Below are positions 1 to 7,840 of a DNA stretch of 31,004 nt, in pieces. A program made the translations under genes and the position numbers. The notes under the pieces are model-generated. The model saw nothing but the letters and a program-made list of their open reading frames with translations, made no database searches and was not told the origin of the DNA. Source of the stretch: a virus. Numbering within the stretch: position 1 is the first letter of the stretch; every line of letters starts with the position of its first letter. The stretch covers positions 1-31,004 of the IMG/VR virus record IMGVR_UViG_3300024346_000333; one strand, 5' to 3'.

Positions 1-1
1 T

Positions 2-12
2 GAACTCCGCCT
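2..12. repeat. left copy of 11-bp terminal direct repeat (candidate cos end)
   Basis: GAACTCCGCCT here is repeated exactly at 30994-31004, the very end of the window; the outer flanking base differs (t at 1, a at 30993). In lambda-type phages the cohesive end lies just upstream of the small terminase gene, which is its position here. A filled-in 5' overhang of 11-12 nt would give this duplication. Chance or assembly trimming are the alternatives. Confidence 0.45.
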
Positions 13-99
13 TTCGATAAAAAATGTGTAAGACACGAAGTGACTTGCGTATAACAATCTCAGCCAATGTTAATAAGTTTACAAAAATGTGAACAGATT

Positions 100-150
100 T
101 TGACATGACAATTATTGACATTCTTAATATTTTTAAAAATAAAAAGGACT
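100..150 (+). promoter_or_regulatory. candidate promoter region with two TTGACA boxes
   Basis: Two perfect -35-like TTGACA hexamers lie at 100-105 and 115-120, followed by an A/T-only stretch. TAATAT (125-130) and AATAAA (138-143) are the possible -10 elements; spacing is about 19 for the first pair and 17 for the second, and neither -10 is a perfect match. An AAGGA ribosome site at 144-148 follows directly, so a transcript from here would read the packaging and head operon. The TTGACA boxes are seen; promoter activity is inferred. Confidence 0.4.
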
Positions 151-156
151 AACAAA

Positions 157-282
157 ATGGAAATCAGTTTCTCAGATGGGCAATTTTATGTGATGAATTT
201 TGCAGGGGAATGGGAATTAATAAATGAAGAGAAGGAAGCGGTAGAGAATGACGAACCCGAAGAAAATCGAGAAACAGAGTGA
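157..282 (+). CDS. small acidic protein, unknown function (41 aa)
   Basis: A 41-codon frame starts at ATG 157, nine bases after an AAGGA site, and ends with TGA at 280-282, overlapping the next gene by 35 bases. The product begins MEISFSDGQF, with alternating hydrophobic residues suggesting one beta hairpin, and ends in a strongly acidic tail (NDEPEENRETE). There is no membrane segment or recognised domain. It is the first gene after the promoter candidates and sits where some lambda-like phages carry small packaging accessories. Support is the ribosome site and the tight overlap; the function is not recognised. Confidence 0.5.
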   Translation: MEISFSDGQFYVMNFAGEWELINEEKEAVENDEPEENRETE

Positions 283-445
283 TAAAAGATTTTACACAGC
301 TAAAGAAGTATTATATAAACTAGCAAAAGACCATTGGGAATTTATGAACATTACAGAGGATGAGATCAGACTATTGACAGGTGATAGCACCCCGACCCAA
401 AGAAGGAATTTGTCCAGGGCACTGGCATATTTTAAAGGTGTATAA
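248..445 (+). CDS. hypothetical protein upstream of terminase (65 aa)
   Basis: A 65-residue, charged, mostly helical protein starting MTNPKKIEKQ. It begins inside the preceding small gene and ends with TAA one base before the small terminase ATG at 446, so translation is probably coupled on both sides. The middle (HWEFMNITEDEIRLLTGDSTPTQ in part) has the spacing of a helix-turn-helix, but I cannot assign a family. It might be a separate DNA-recognition partner of the small terminase, because that protein has an AT-hook tail where a winged helix would usually be. That idea is inference only. Confidence 0.6.
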   Translation: MTNPKKIEKQSDKRFYTAKEVLYKLAKDHWEFMNITEDEIRLLTGDSTPTQRRNLSRALAYFKGV

Positions 446-949
446 ATGGAAGAACCAACAATAAAACGAGGCAGAGGCAGGCCGAAGGGTACAACAAAGA
501 AAAAAGCAGCTAAGAAAAAAGCAATCGGCGCCAAGATAAAGAAAGCAGCAACGAAGAAACCCACCAAGAAATTACCGAAGAAAAGCAGAGACGAGCTTCT
601 TGATGAGATTGAACTCGGATTTGATGATGGTCTGCCAGATCTTGAGAACATGAATACAGACGAGCTTAATGATGAAAACATTAAGGCCATGATTCGAGCG
701 AGAACGGCACAAGCTAAAAAACAGGAAAGATTAAACGCAGTGGCTCAGAGTTCACTTGTGGAGAAAGAAATGGCAACCAATAAAATGGTGAATTTATGCC
801 AGAGATTTGTTGATCGTTTAAACAATGTACCCGATAAATTGACCCCACAATTACACAAGAGAACAAAGTCAGAGATTAGAAAAAAAATGATTATGGAATT
901 TGATGAGCTAAAAGCGAGCTTTGTGGAATTTATAAACGAGGGGATTTAG
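446..949 (+). CDS. terminase small subunit, Nu1-like, with AT-hook/lysine-rich N-terminus
   Basis: This 167-aa protein precedes the GpA-type large subunit, the place of Nu1 in lambda. Residues 8-15 (RGRGRPKG) are an AT-hook and residues 18-47 are a Lys/Ala-rich histone-H1-like stretch. From about residue 105 the pattern VEKEMATNKMVN...RFVDRLNNVPDKLTPQL resembles the C-terminal part of Nu1-type subunits, where a helix, a P..L.PQL motif and a last helix bind the large subunit. Its job would be to recognise cos DNA and load the motor. The usual winged-helix N-terminus is missing and minor-groove-binding sequence takes its place. The family call rests on position and the C-terminal motif. A GGCGCC site lies at 527. 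Confidence 0.65.
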   Translation: MEEPTIKRGRGRPKGTTKKKAAKKKAIGAKIKKAATKKPTKKLPKKSRDELLDEIELGFDDGLPDLENMNTDELNDENIKAMIRARTAQAKKQERLNAVAQSSLVEKEMATNKMVNLCQRFVDRLNNVPDKLTPQLHKRTKSEIRKKMIMEFDELKASFVEFINEGI

Positions 950-1066
950 GTGATATTTACTTATATATTTCATGGATCATGTTTAGAGCTAACTTTAGAT
1001 TATTACAATAAACGAGAAATTTATATAAATGACCATAATATCACCGACATCTATGTGGGGTTTTGA
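950..1066 (+). CDS. small GTG-start protein between terminase genes (38 aa)
   Basis: The gap between the terminase genes is exactly one open frame: GTG at 950 follows the upstream TAG (947-949) directly, and the TGA (1064-1066) directly precedes the large terminase ATG at 1067. A GAGGGG ribosome site lies at 938-943, seven bases before the GTG. The peptide begins MIFTYIFHGS, is rich in Tyr and Ile and looks like two or three beta strands. No family is recognised. The exact fit without spare bases and the good ribosome site are the evidence; it may act as a coupling leader for the large subunit. Confidence 0.55.
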   Translation: MIFTYIFHGSCLELTLDYYNKREIYINDHNITDIYVGF

Positions 1067-3019
1067 ATGTTAGAATTTTGTAGATGTGGCAAGCCAGTAA
1101 AAAAAGCAGGCCGATGTGCAGCGTGCTATGAGGTAGACCAAAGAGCAAGAAGAAAACAGGAGAGCGAGGCCATTCACCTTGAAATGGTGAACACTGGCTT
1201 TGAGGATTTGTTAAGATCGCAGCTCATCCCATTATTCAAGCGAGAGACTGATGAGCTAATAACAAAGTGGACAGAAAAAAACATTGTTCTGCCAGATGGC
1301 GAGGGCTTCTTTTCAATCAGTGCGCCTAATTGGGATTTTGCCCCAGAGATGCAGTTTATTTTTGAGCAATTAAAAAACCCAGATGTTAAAGAGATCTATT
1401 TACAATTTGGCTCCCAGTCTTCAAAAACATTATTTGAAATATGCGCTATCTCTTGGTTTATTGCAGATCGTAAAGTTAACGGGATGTTCGTACCTCCAGA
1501 CGAGCGACTGATCAAGCGCTTACAGGTACGGATGAGCAATATTTGGGAAAAGTCTAAGATCATGAACTATGAACCAAAAAAAGGGGGCAAAGAGTTCTCA
1601 AGTTTTGGAACCAATCGAGTGGCTTGGGGACTGGCTACCTCTCCCTCATCATTGGCAGAGATGCCAGCCGACTTTGTTGTCTTTGATGAGATAGACGAAA
1701 TCAAGCCGCAGGACGTTAATCCGATTCAATTGGCCAGGTCAAGGGGCAGAACAAAGCCAAACTTTAAGTTGATACTAGCATCCACTCCAAAATTATTGGA
1801 AGGCAATGGAGGGATCCAAGATTACTATAATAATTCTAAAAGGTACGCAATAGAAATGCAATGCCCTCACTGCAAAGAGTGGAGCGAATTTACTGAGGAG
1901 TGCATCAGCGCCGAAGAGGGCGCCGATTATAGAGAGATTGAGGCTAAGGGGCTAGGCTTTGCTATTTGCCCTAGTAACGGATGCGAGATACGAGACGAGA
2001 GCCATGAGCAGATGGTGGTAACACAAAGATGGAAAGACCTGGATCCCGATTTACCATGCACCTATGTGGGATTTCACAAAGCATCTTGGAACACTATTCA
2101 CAATGATTTTAGTTCGATAGCAGCAAAGAGAGTAAAAGCAAAAGAAGAGGGGACAAACTCATTTAAGGATTTTTATAACTCAGAATGTGCCAAGCCGACA
2201 GACCTGGATGCGCTAGGTGGGGACATAGAACAGACAGAGCTGGCCCTTGAAAAATATAATCGCAAAGAGATCCCAGAGGATGTTAAGAGCATAACCATCG
2301 GAATAGATGTAGGAACAGACAGAGTTTATTGTGTTGTGATTGGATGGGCGCCAGATAACAAAACTTATCAGATTTATGAGCAAGAAATATCATGGGATAA
2401 CCGAGATTGGGAAAAAGTAGAGAGAGGTATTGGCCACCTACTTGATGATATTAGCAGGTTTAGATATCTTGGGACTGGTTTACGTCCTCAATTTGTAGCT
2501 GGCGCCATGGATTCTGGTTATCGAGCCAATTTAGTTTATGACTTTTGCCGCAGGAATCCGCTGTGGATCCCAGTAAAAGGCAGGCACCCCCTCAATCGCC
2601 CTTGGGTTATTAACCCAGCCGACCCAGCTAAAAAAATGGGAAGGCAAGCGCATGGAGTTAAACTATACACATTAAACTCGTATCATTGGCAGGACGTAAT
2701 GCAGACAGCACTAGAACGCCCAGCCGACTCGGCAGGAAGTTTCAATTTACCTTTTGACTTTCATGGCAGATATTTGGATCACCTTAATGGCGAAGTTAAA
2801 AAGCTCCGTAAAAATTCGCAAGGTTTACAGGTCGAGGTCTGGGAAAAGAAAAGCCGAACGTCAAAAAATGATTATAGAGATGCGACTATTTATGGGCTAG
2901 TCAGAGGTTACACAATCGACTTAGATAAATTGAGAGAGCCAATAAAAAAAGCGGAGGCAATCATTAACAGAATTCCAGAACATAATCCAAATGTAAGGGG
3001 AACAATCCGCAGAAGATAA
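1067..3019 (+). CDS. terminase large subunit (lambda GpA family)
   Basis: This is the ATPase-nuclease motor that cuts concatemers and pumps DNA into the prohead; 650 aa, close to lambda GpA (641). An ATP-binding loop GSQSSKT lies at residues 115-121, a Walker B with acidic residues (FVVFDEIDEI) at 203-212, and a C-terminal nuclease with GIDVG around 412 and a GAMDSGYR segment near 480. The GpA-type internal zinc site (CPHC ... CPSNGC) is at about 267-310. Unusually, the N-terminus carries another Cys cluster (C5, C7, C17, C20) that looks like a small zinc ribbon. The start abuts the previous stop (TGAATG), so translation is probably coupled. GGCGCC occurs at 1919, 2347 and 2501. Confidence in the family is high. 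Confidence 0.93.
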   Translation: MLEFCRCGKPVKKAGRCAACYEVDQRARRKQESEAIHLEMVNTGFEDLLRSQLIPLFKRETDELITKWTEKNIVLPDGEGFFSISAPNWDFAPEMQFIFEQLKNPDVKEIYLQFGSQSSKTLFEICAISWFIADRKVNGMFVPPDERLIKRLQVRMSNIWEKSKIMNYEPKKGGKEFSSFGTNRVAWGLATSPSSLAEMPADFVVFDEIDEIKPQDVNPIQLARSRGRTKPNFKLILASTPKLLEGNGGIQDYYNNSKRYAIEMQCPHCKEWSEFTEECISAEEGADYREIEAKGLGFAICPSNGCEIRDESHEQMVVTQRWKDLDPDLPCTYVGFHKASWNTIHNDFSSIAAKRVKAKEEGTNSFKDFYNSECAKPTDLDALGGDIEQTELALEKYNRKEIPEDVKSITIGIDVGTDRVYCVVIGWAPDNKTYQIYEQEISWDNRDWEKVERGIGHLLDDISRFRYLGTGLRPQFVAGAMDSGYRANLVYDFCRRNPLWIPVKGRHPLNRPWVINPADPAKKMGRQAHGVKLYTLNSYHWQDVMQTALERPADSAGSFNLPFDFHGRYLDHLNGEVKKLRKNSQGLQVEVWEKKSRTSKNDYRDATIYGLVRGYTIDLDKLREPIKKAEAIINRIPEHNPNVRGTIRRR

Positions 3020-3037
3020 AAAAATACATATTTTTAT

Positions 3038-3052
3038 AAAATAACTTATTTT
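3038..3052. repeat. AT-only near-perfect palindrome before the connector gene
   Basis: AAAATAA-C-TTATTTT is a 15-base palindrome in the short gap between the terminase and connector genes. The following ATG at 3059 has no recognisable Shine-Dalgarno sequence. A related element in the opposite orientation lies at 17206-17225. It may be a weak hairpin, a protein-binding site or simply AT-rich sequence. Confidence 0.35.
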
Positions 3053-3058
3053 TTATAC

Positions 3059-3304
3059 ATGGCTACAAATTGGACAGAGCTGGCTGCCGAAATTGGCGCA
3101 GCAATACAGAAGACGACAGAGACGGGGCAGCTCAATGTTCAGTCTGTTACAGATCTTGATGGTCTATCTACATCCTTTCATAGTTTAGAGGATATGATGA
3201 AGTTTCTGGAAATGGCAGAAAGCAAGGCGCAAGCCGAAGAAGATGCAGCCAGCATTCCAGTGCATCGGCCCGTATATATTAGAAAAAGTAGTTTTAGACG
3301 ATGA
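3059..3304 (+). CDS. head-tail connector protein, gpW-like
   Basis: An 81-aa protein between large terminase and portal, the position of lambda gpW (68 aa), which plugs the portal after packaging and prepares the head for tail joining. The central pattern VTDLDGLSTSFHSLEDMMKFL resembles the beta hairpin plus helix of gpW, and the tail RPVYIRKSSFRR is basic like the gpW C-terminus. The ATG lacks a ribosome site and is preceded by AT-only sequence. The stop overlaps the portal start (ATGA at 3301-3304). The assignment rests mainly on gene order with modest motif support. Confidence 0.65.
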   Translation: MATNWTELAAEIGAAIQKTTETGQLNVQSVTDLDGLSTSFHSLEDMMKFLEMAESKAQAEEDAASIPVHRPVYIRKSSFRR

Positions 3305-4836
3305 CAACTCAAGCCTACTCAGCAGGAACCACAAGTATATTAGAGTATAATATCCCACAGGCTCGAATGGGTGAGGATAAGCTACTTAAAAGCGATTACT
3401 ATACTATAATAGATAATTGCATGGATTTGGTTCGCAATAGTCCAGTGGCCAAATCAGTAGTTCAAGCGCTTGAGGATTATGTAGCAGGCTCTGGCTTGAC
3501 ACCGAACGCAGGAAATCAAACAGCTATGAGCGTTTGGGAGTCCTGGTCTTTTGGTCGAGTTGATCTAGCAGGAACAAAGACTTTTAATCAAGTATTTAGA
3601 GACATTGTGAGCAATATAGCCGCTACTGGTGATGTGTTATTAACCACTCCAATAGATCCGAGCATTGGTAACGATGCCATCTCAATGCGCTTAGAACTAA
3701 CAAGCGGCGCCAGAGTACTAACTCCCTACGATTACCAAGACGAAAAAGATCAATTTGGAAACATTGTGAAGTTTGGAGTGGCTTTTCGTGATGGTGTTGA
3801 GGTCGGTTATTATATTCAGAAAATGGATAACGATCGAGTCCAGGGTGTAGGGGTGAGAGATGCTAGGAATTTTGACTATTTGGAAAAATACGATAGAAAC
3901 ACAGGCCGCTTAAATGCTATTTTAATTCGCAGACCAGCAGGGATGGCATCAGAACAGACTAGAGGCTTGTCTATACTCACGCCAGTATTTACTGCCATAA
4001 AAGACTTGGACGATCTAATTGTAACAGCTATACAAGGATCAAGAAACAAAGCGCACCTATCAGTTATACTAAACACTCCGACCCCAAACGAGGCTTATTC
4101 TGGTTTAGGTGCAGTTGATTCAGAGGGCAGCTTGATTGAGGCCACCGATAACCAAGGACATGCGCAGATCATTGGATCATTGCCAGATGGGGCCATTATG
4201 ACGGCGCCAGAGGGGACATCTGCCCAGGTTATTAACTCAAGTGGCGACATTGATAGAGATGCCTTGATTTTAAGGGCGCAGAAGCTAGTGAGCGCAGGAG
4301 TAGGCATCCCATACGAAATTTTATTCAAAGATTTATCTAACATAAATTTCAGTGGTGGAAAATTGGCCTTTGACTCATTTTTCCGATTGTCTCAATTCTG
4401 GACAAATGAACTCATTAAAGTATTTCAAGAGATTAACAAGTGGATCCAAATCGAGGCCCATCTCAAAGGTTTTGGAGTTGAGGATTTGCAGCCAGAAAAT
4501 ATTATATTAGAATTTATAGGATCTCAAAATTATGTGGATGCAGATCCAGGTAAGAACTCAAAAGCTGAAAGCGAAAGAATTGGAAACAATTTAACAACTA
4601 GCAGCAGGTTATTAGCTCAAAAAGGTGATAACTATAACGCTATTTTATTGGAAAAAGTGAACGAGTACAAAGCAGCCATTGCCCTCAGTGAGAGTGAAGG
4701 CGTGCCGATTGAAATCTTAATGCCATCCTTACAGGCTCAAGATGTTTTGGAGCTTGAGGAACAGGTGCAAAAATTGGAAGAAGATGATGCAGAAAATGAA
4801 GAGATCTCTGCCAAGTTTAAAGGTTTAGAACTATGA
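3301..4836 (+). CDS. portal protein, lambda gpB family
   Basis: 511 aa, the usual size for lambda-type portals (about 500-530). The N-terminal part includes a conserved-looking NCMDLVRNSPVAKSVVQALED helix. The C-terminal half has the family hallmark in which a glycine-rich turn, VSAGVGIPYEILFKD, is followed by NINFSGGKLAFDSF. The dodecameric portal forms the DNA channel at one capsid vertex and docks the terminase during packaging and the connector afterwards. The gene overlaps both neighbours by ATGA (3301 and 4833), so connector, portal and protease are translationally coupled. The C-terminus is acidic and may contact scaffold. Confidence 0.92.
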   Translation: MTTQAYSAGTTSILEYNIPQARMGEDKLLKSDYYTIIDNCMDLVRNSPVAKSVVQALEDYVAGSGLTPNAGNQTAMSVWESWSFGRVDLAGTKTFNQVFRDIVSNIAATGDVLLTTPIDPSIGNDAISMRLELTSGARVLTPYDYQDEKDQFGNIVKFGVAFRDGVEVGYYIQKMDNDRVQGVGVRDARNFDYLEKYDRNTGRLNAILIRRPAGMASEQTRGLSILTPVFTAIKDLDDLIVTAIQGSRNKAHLSVILNTPTPNEAYSGLGAVDSEGSLIEATDNQGHAQIIGSLPDGAIMTAPEGTSAQVINSSGDIDRDALILRAQKLVSAGVGIPYEILFKDLSNINFSGGKLAFDSFFRLSQFWTNELIKVFQEINKWIQIEAHLKGFGVEDLQPENIILEFIGSQNYVDADPGKNSKAESERIGNNLTTSSRLLAQKGDNYNAILLEKVNEYKAAIALSESEGVPIEILMPSLQAQDVLELEEQVQKLEEDDAENEEISAKFKGLEL

Positions 4837-5981
4837 AAACAATATTGTTATTTGACGAGATTGGCGCCATGGGGATCACTCCCGAAATGATAGCCAGAGA
4901 GCTTGAAATTGCAAATGGTGAAGACATTGAGATCCGCATAAACAGCGGAGGTGGTGATGTATTCGATGGCATTTCTATTTTTAACTTTTTAAAAAATTAC
5001 AATGGTAATATTACAATCATTGTGGATGGCATAGCTGCATCCATTGCATCCATTATTGCCCTAGCAGGTGATGAGCTGATTATGAATGAAGGTTCATTTT
5101 TAATGGTTCACAATCCTTGGGGTGGGATGATGGGTGAAAGCCAAGATTTTAGAAAGCAGGCCGATTTACTTGATGGCATTCGTGATCAGTTGCTGGGAAT
5201 TTACGAGAGGGCCACAGACTTAGATCGTGGACAAATTCAGGCGATGATGGACAGCGAAACATGGCTTAATGCCGATCAAGCTATTGAGATGGGATTTGCA
5301 ACCAGTAAACAAGAATCAATAAAAGTAGTGGCAAATCTTGATAAAACAAAATATATTTTTAATAATATTCCGATGGAGTTGAAGAAAATGAAAACAGAGC
5401 AAGAAATAATTCACAATGAAGTTGCTGAACAAATAGAAGCTGGCGACATCGTGCTAGATGAGACTCCACTGGACGAGGTTAAGGCTGCCATGGAGGAACC
5501 AACAGCAGAAGATGAAATCCAAGACGAAGAGCTTGAAGTGGAAACTGAGGAAATGGTAGAAGTTGAAGAGCTTGCCATGGAGCCAGAAGAGGAAGAAAAA
5601 GCACTCTATACAGAGAGCGATCTTGAGGAAGCGGTCAGCGCAGCACTAGCAGCAGAGAATACGCGCCGAGACGAAATTAAAGCTTTATCATTCCCAGGTC
5701 AAGAGGATCTAGTGGATCAGCTTATCATTGAGAATGTGTCTATTGATAACGCTATGAAGCGCTTGATCGTAAACGCAAAAGAATTAAAAGCCAATTTTAC
5801 ACCGAAAGAAGATTCAAGCGGTGGACTATTGGAGAAATTGCAGAACTCAGCCCCGAAGTCATTAGACTCAAAAGAGGGTGAAGTGAAAACAATCGAATCA
5901 TTAAGATTACAATTAAAAAATGAGACAAATGAGCAGAAGCGCATAGGTCTTAGACGTGAAATTAACAAATTAAAGAAATAG
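4833..5981 (+). CDS. prohead protease (ClpP-like, S14-type) with C-terminal scaffold region
   Basis: Residues 1-160 have the ClpP/crotonase fold: INSGGGDVFDG at 37-47, the nucleophile Ser70 in DGIAAS, a following IIALAGDELIM, and the catalytic His93 in MVHNPW. This is the usual arrangement of lambda gpC-like and other phage head proteases. After about residue 190 the sequence changes to a highly acidic, helical region and then a conserved-looking segment with EEAVSAALAAEN and a final coiled coil, typical of a fused or nested scaffold. The enzyme would assemble inside the prohead, trim head proteins and destroy itself. It overlaps the portal gene by ATGA, and the capsid gene follows ten bases later. 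Confidence 0.88.
   Translation: MKTILLFDEIGAMGITPEMIARELEIANGEDIEIRINSGGGDVFDGISIFNFLKNYNGNITIIVDGIAASIASIIALAGDELIMNEGSFLMVHNPWGGMMGESQDFRKQADLLDGIRDQLLGIYERATDLDRGQIQAMMDSETWLNADQAIEMGFATSKQESIKVVANLDKTKYIFNNIPMELKKMKTEQEIIHNEVAEQIEAGDIVLDETPLDEVKAAMEEPTAEDEIQDEELEVETEEMVEVEELAMEPEEEEKALYTESDLEEAVSAALAAENTRRDEIKALSFPGQEDLVDQLIIENVSIDNAMKRLIVNAKELKANFTPKEDSSGGLLEKLQNSAPKSLDSKEGEVKTIESLRLQLKNETNEQKRIGLRREINKLKK
5388..5981 (+). CDS. possible nested scaffold protein (internal start in the protease gene)
   Basis: ATG at 5388 is in frame with the protease (codon 186) and preceded by GGAG at 5375-5378, nine bases upstream. It lies where the catalytic domain ends and the acidic helical part begins. 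The product would be 197 aa, similar in design to lambda Nu3, which is made from an internal start inside gene C. Another in-frame ATG at 5373 is possible. No other scaffold gene is present before the capsid gene. Expression of the short form is inference. Confidence 0.4.
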   Translation: MKTEQEIIHNEVAEQIEAGDIVLDETPLDEVKAAMEEPTAEDEIQDEELEVETEEMVEVEELAMEPEEEEKALYTESDLEEAVSAALAAENTRRDEIKALSFPGQEDLVDQLIIENVSIDNAMKRLIVNAKELKANFTPKEDSSGGLLEKLQNSAPKSLDSKEGEVKTIESLRLQLKNETNEQKRIGLRREINKLKK

Positions 5982-5990
5982 GAGTATAAA

Positions 5991-6893
5991 ATGGCTATTG
6001 TAGATTCAGACATTTTAGAAATTGCCCAGGAGTCTATTGACTCAAAACGTCCCGAGTTCGTGGAGCTAGAGTCTTTCTCACTTCAAGCGACTACTAATAG
6101 AGTAGACATCGAAGAAGGTGATGGCGTTAAAGTTGGCATTTATCAGACCAATGTGGCCTCTGATTTTAATGCAGACACAAATAACTACGAGACCGAAGAT
6201 GGTGGTGGCTTAGTTTACAAAACTATCCCCATGGAAAAGCATCACAAATCAACCTTTAAGATCAAAGCTCAAACCACTCGTTTTGACATGGTTAAAATGA
6301 TGGATGCAGCCACAGTTGCAGTTGCTAAAAAGAATAACACCTATGTGTACAACTTGATTTTGGCAGCAGCTTATGCAAATGATTACACAGCAGGCGCAGC
6401 CTCTACTTTTGATCATGAAGCAGTGGCCGATCTTTGGCAATTATCACAAGACGGGGAATTTGGCGATCAGAAATCAATGATCCTAACAAACCCCTATTAT
6501 GCGGCACTCTTAAAAGATCCAAATCTAGCAGAGTTTGACAAAGCTAACACAGACGAGACTTTGCGCGATGCAGTAGTTCGTAGACTCTATGATTTTGAGA
6601 CAATGAGTTCAAACACTCTAGCAGCTTCAACAGGTGCAACAGGTGAAAATCTAGTTGGCTTCATTACCGACCAGGCAGCTATCGCAGTTGGTACAGCACT
6701 CCCAGCTATCCAGGATGAAGAATCTGCAAGCCGTAACTCAATAATCGAAACGATCCAAGGGCCTAATGGTTTAGCTATGCAATTCCGCAAGCATACCGAC
6801 CCAGCTACTGGGATTGTTTGGGGATCAGTTGAGAATGTTATCGGCGCCGCAGTTATGGATGAAACTCGCCTAACTCGTATCAAATCAGCATAA
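5991..6893 (+). CDS. major capsid protein
   Basis: A 300-aa protein directly downstream of the protease/scaffold gene, with a strong AGGAG ribosome site and a terminator-like hairpin after it, as expected for the most abundant head protein. The N-terminus (MAIVDSDILEIAQE) is helical and is followed by a beta-rich E-loop-like stretch (YETEDGGGLVYKTIPMEKHHKS). The last third (FRKHTDPATGIVWGSVENVIGAAVMDETRL) has the P-domain/A-domain feel of HK97-fold capsids. No decoration-protein gene lies between protease and capsid. The lambda gpE family is possible, but the assignment rests on position, size and expression signals. GGCGCC is at 6843. Confidence 0.8.
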   Translation: MAIVDSDILEIAQESIDSKRPEFVELESFSLQATTNRVDIEEGDGVKVGIYQTNVASDFNADTNNYETEDGGGLVYKTIPMEKHHKSTFKIKAQTTRFDMVKMMDAATVAVAKKNNTYVYNLILAAAYANDYTAGAASTFDHEAVADLWQLSQDGEFGDQKSMILTNPYYAALLKDPNLAEFDKANTDETLRDAVVRRLYDFETMSSNTLAASTGATGENLVGFITDQAAIAVGTALPAIQDEESASRNSIIETIQGPNGLAMQFRKHTDPATGIVWGSVENVIGAAVMDETRLTRIKSA

Positions 6894-6916
6894 CAATAAT
6901 ATTTCATGAGCAAATG

Positions 6917-6946
6917 ACAAGGGCCGCCCAATGTGGTGGCCTTTGT
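6917..6946 (+). terminator. strong hairpin after the capsid gene
   Basis: A 12-bp G/C-rich stem (6917-6928 with 6935-6946, one G-U pair) closes a six-base loop CAATGT 24 bases after the capsid stop. It is followed by TATCAT rather than a T run, so it is more likely a pause site, partial terminator or mRNA-stabilising structure that raises capsid over tail gene expression. Confidence 0.65.
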
Positions 6947-6966
6947 TATCATAAAGGAACTAATAA

Positions 6967-7203
6967 ATGAAAATATCAGTATTAATCGGAATAAAAGAAG
7001 ATGGCACAAGCGAGCCAATTCAATCGGGAATTTATGAAGATCTCTCAAAGATTGCTAAAGATTTAACGATTGAGAATAATACTCAATTTGTAAAAACTAG
7101 AATTTTCACTCAGTATTTACGTCAGTGGAAATGTGCAAAAAAGCAGCCTATTATATCTGAGGAATCAAAACGAGGTCGAGGCAGACCTAAAAAAGAAGAT
7201 TAG
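6967..7203 (+). CDS. small protein with C-terminal AT-hook (78 aa)
   Basis: The gene follows the capsid hairpin and has an AAAGGA site. Residues 1-60 look like a small alpha/beta protein with no recognised family. The C-terminus (KRGRGRPKKED) is a consensus AT-hook and nearly repeats the core found at the other end of the small terminase (KRGRGRPKG). In lambda this location holds FI and FII, head completion proteins; FI acts with the terminase at cos. A minor-groove-binding packaging accessory or capsid-internal DNA-binding protein is a reasonable guess but unproven. Confidence 0.65.
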   Translation: MKISVLIGIKEDGTSEPIQSGIYEDLSKIAKDLTIENNTQFVKTRIFTQYLRQWKCAKKQPIISEESKRGRGRPKKED

Positions 7204-7207
7204 AACG

Positions 7208-7840
7208 ATGCCCCGAAAAAAGAAAAGCGGATTTCATTTTGTGAACATGAAGCCATCTCTAAAAAAGATAGAGAAGGACATACAAGCGATTGACAATTCA
7301 ATTGGAGGGGCACACTCTGAGATTATCAACCTGGCGCAGCAAATAATCCAAAGAGACGGATTTCTAGATGCAAAAGGCTCAATTATAGAAAGTGGAAAAA
7401 AGCCACAATTTAAAGACACACCAGGAGCTAACAGAAAATCAAAAAAAGGTATTAACGCATTCCATGATAAAAAAATAGCAGACAGGTCTGGCCAGCTGCC
7501 TGGGTTATTCTCTGAGCTACTATTTAGCAAAGCGCCACTATCAAGTAAAAACCTATTTACAGCATCCAACAAAGGTATAGATGTGAGGATCTTTAAGCAA
7601 AATAAAAAAATATTAGCGGTTTATTCTATCACTGGCAAATATGAAAAGATCTTTGGAATTTTTGAAAACGGATCGAAAAAAGAAAAGATTGTTAGTTCCA
7701 GCGGCAAAGTAAAAAATGTAAGACGAGGGCAGCGGCGCATAGTTCGGCAAGGACTTGGAAAAGCACTTAGAAGATGGAAAAAAATTAATAACTTTTACTT
7801 AGAGAGAACACTGAGAGAAAGAAACCTGGCAAAAATATGA
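7208..7840 (+). CDS. probable neck/tail completion protein (gpZ or gp10-like)
   Basis: I place the start at ATG 7208 (210 aa), four bases after the preceding stop; an upstream in-frame ATG at 7133 would overlap the previous gene by 70 bases. The protein is very basic. The N-terminal helix (PSLKKIEKDIQAIDNSIGG) and the arginine-rich end (RRGQRRIVRQGLGKALRRW) fit the helix-sheet-helix of tail completion or head-tail joining proteins such as lambda Z. Position between capsid and tail terminator supports this. The stop overlaps the next ATG (ATGA). No close family recognised. Confidence 0.55.
   Translation: MPRKKKSGFHFVNMKPSLKKIEKDIQAIDNSIGGAHSEIINLAQQIIQRDGFLDAKGSIIESGKKPQFKDTPGANRKSKKGINAFHDKKIADRSGQLPGLFSELLFSKAPLSSKNLFTASNKGIDVRIFKQNKKILAVYSITGKYEKIFGIFENGSKKEKIVSSSGKVKNVRRGQRRIVRQGLGKALRRWKKINNFYLERTLRERNLAKI

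Noticed and set aside
292-690. Minus-strand open frame opposite the small terminase
   Set aside because: Mirror of lysine-rich codons (Phe/Ser-rich low-complexity product) and no ribosome site; all real genes are on the plus strand.
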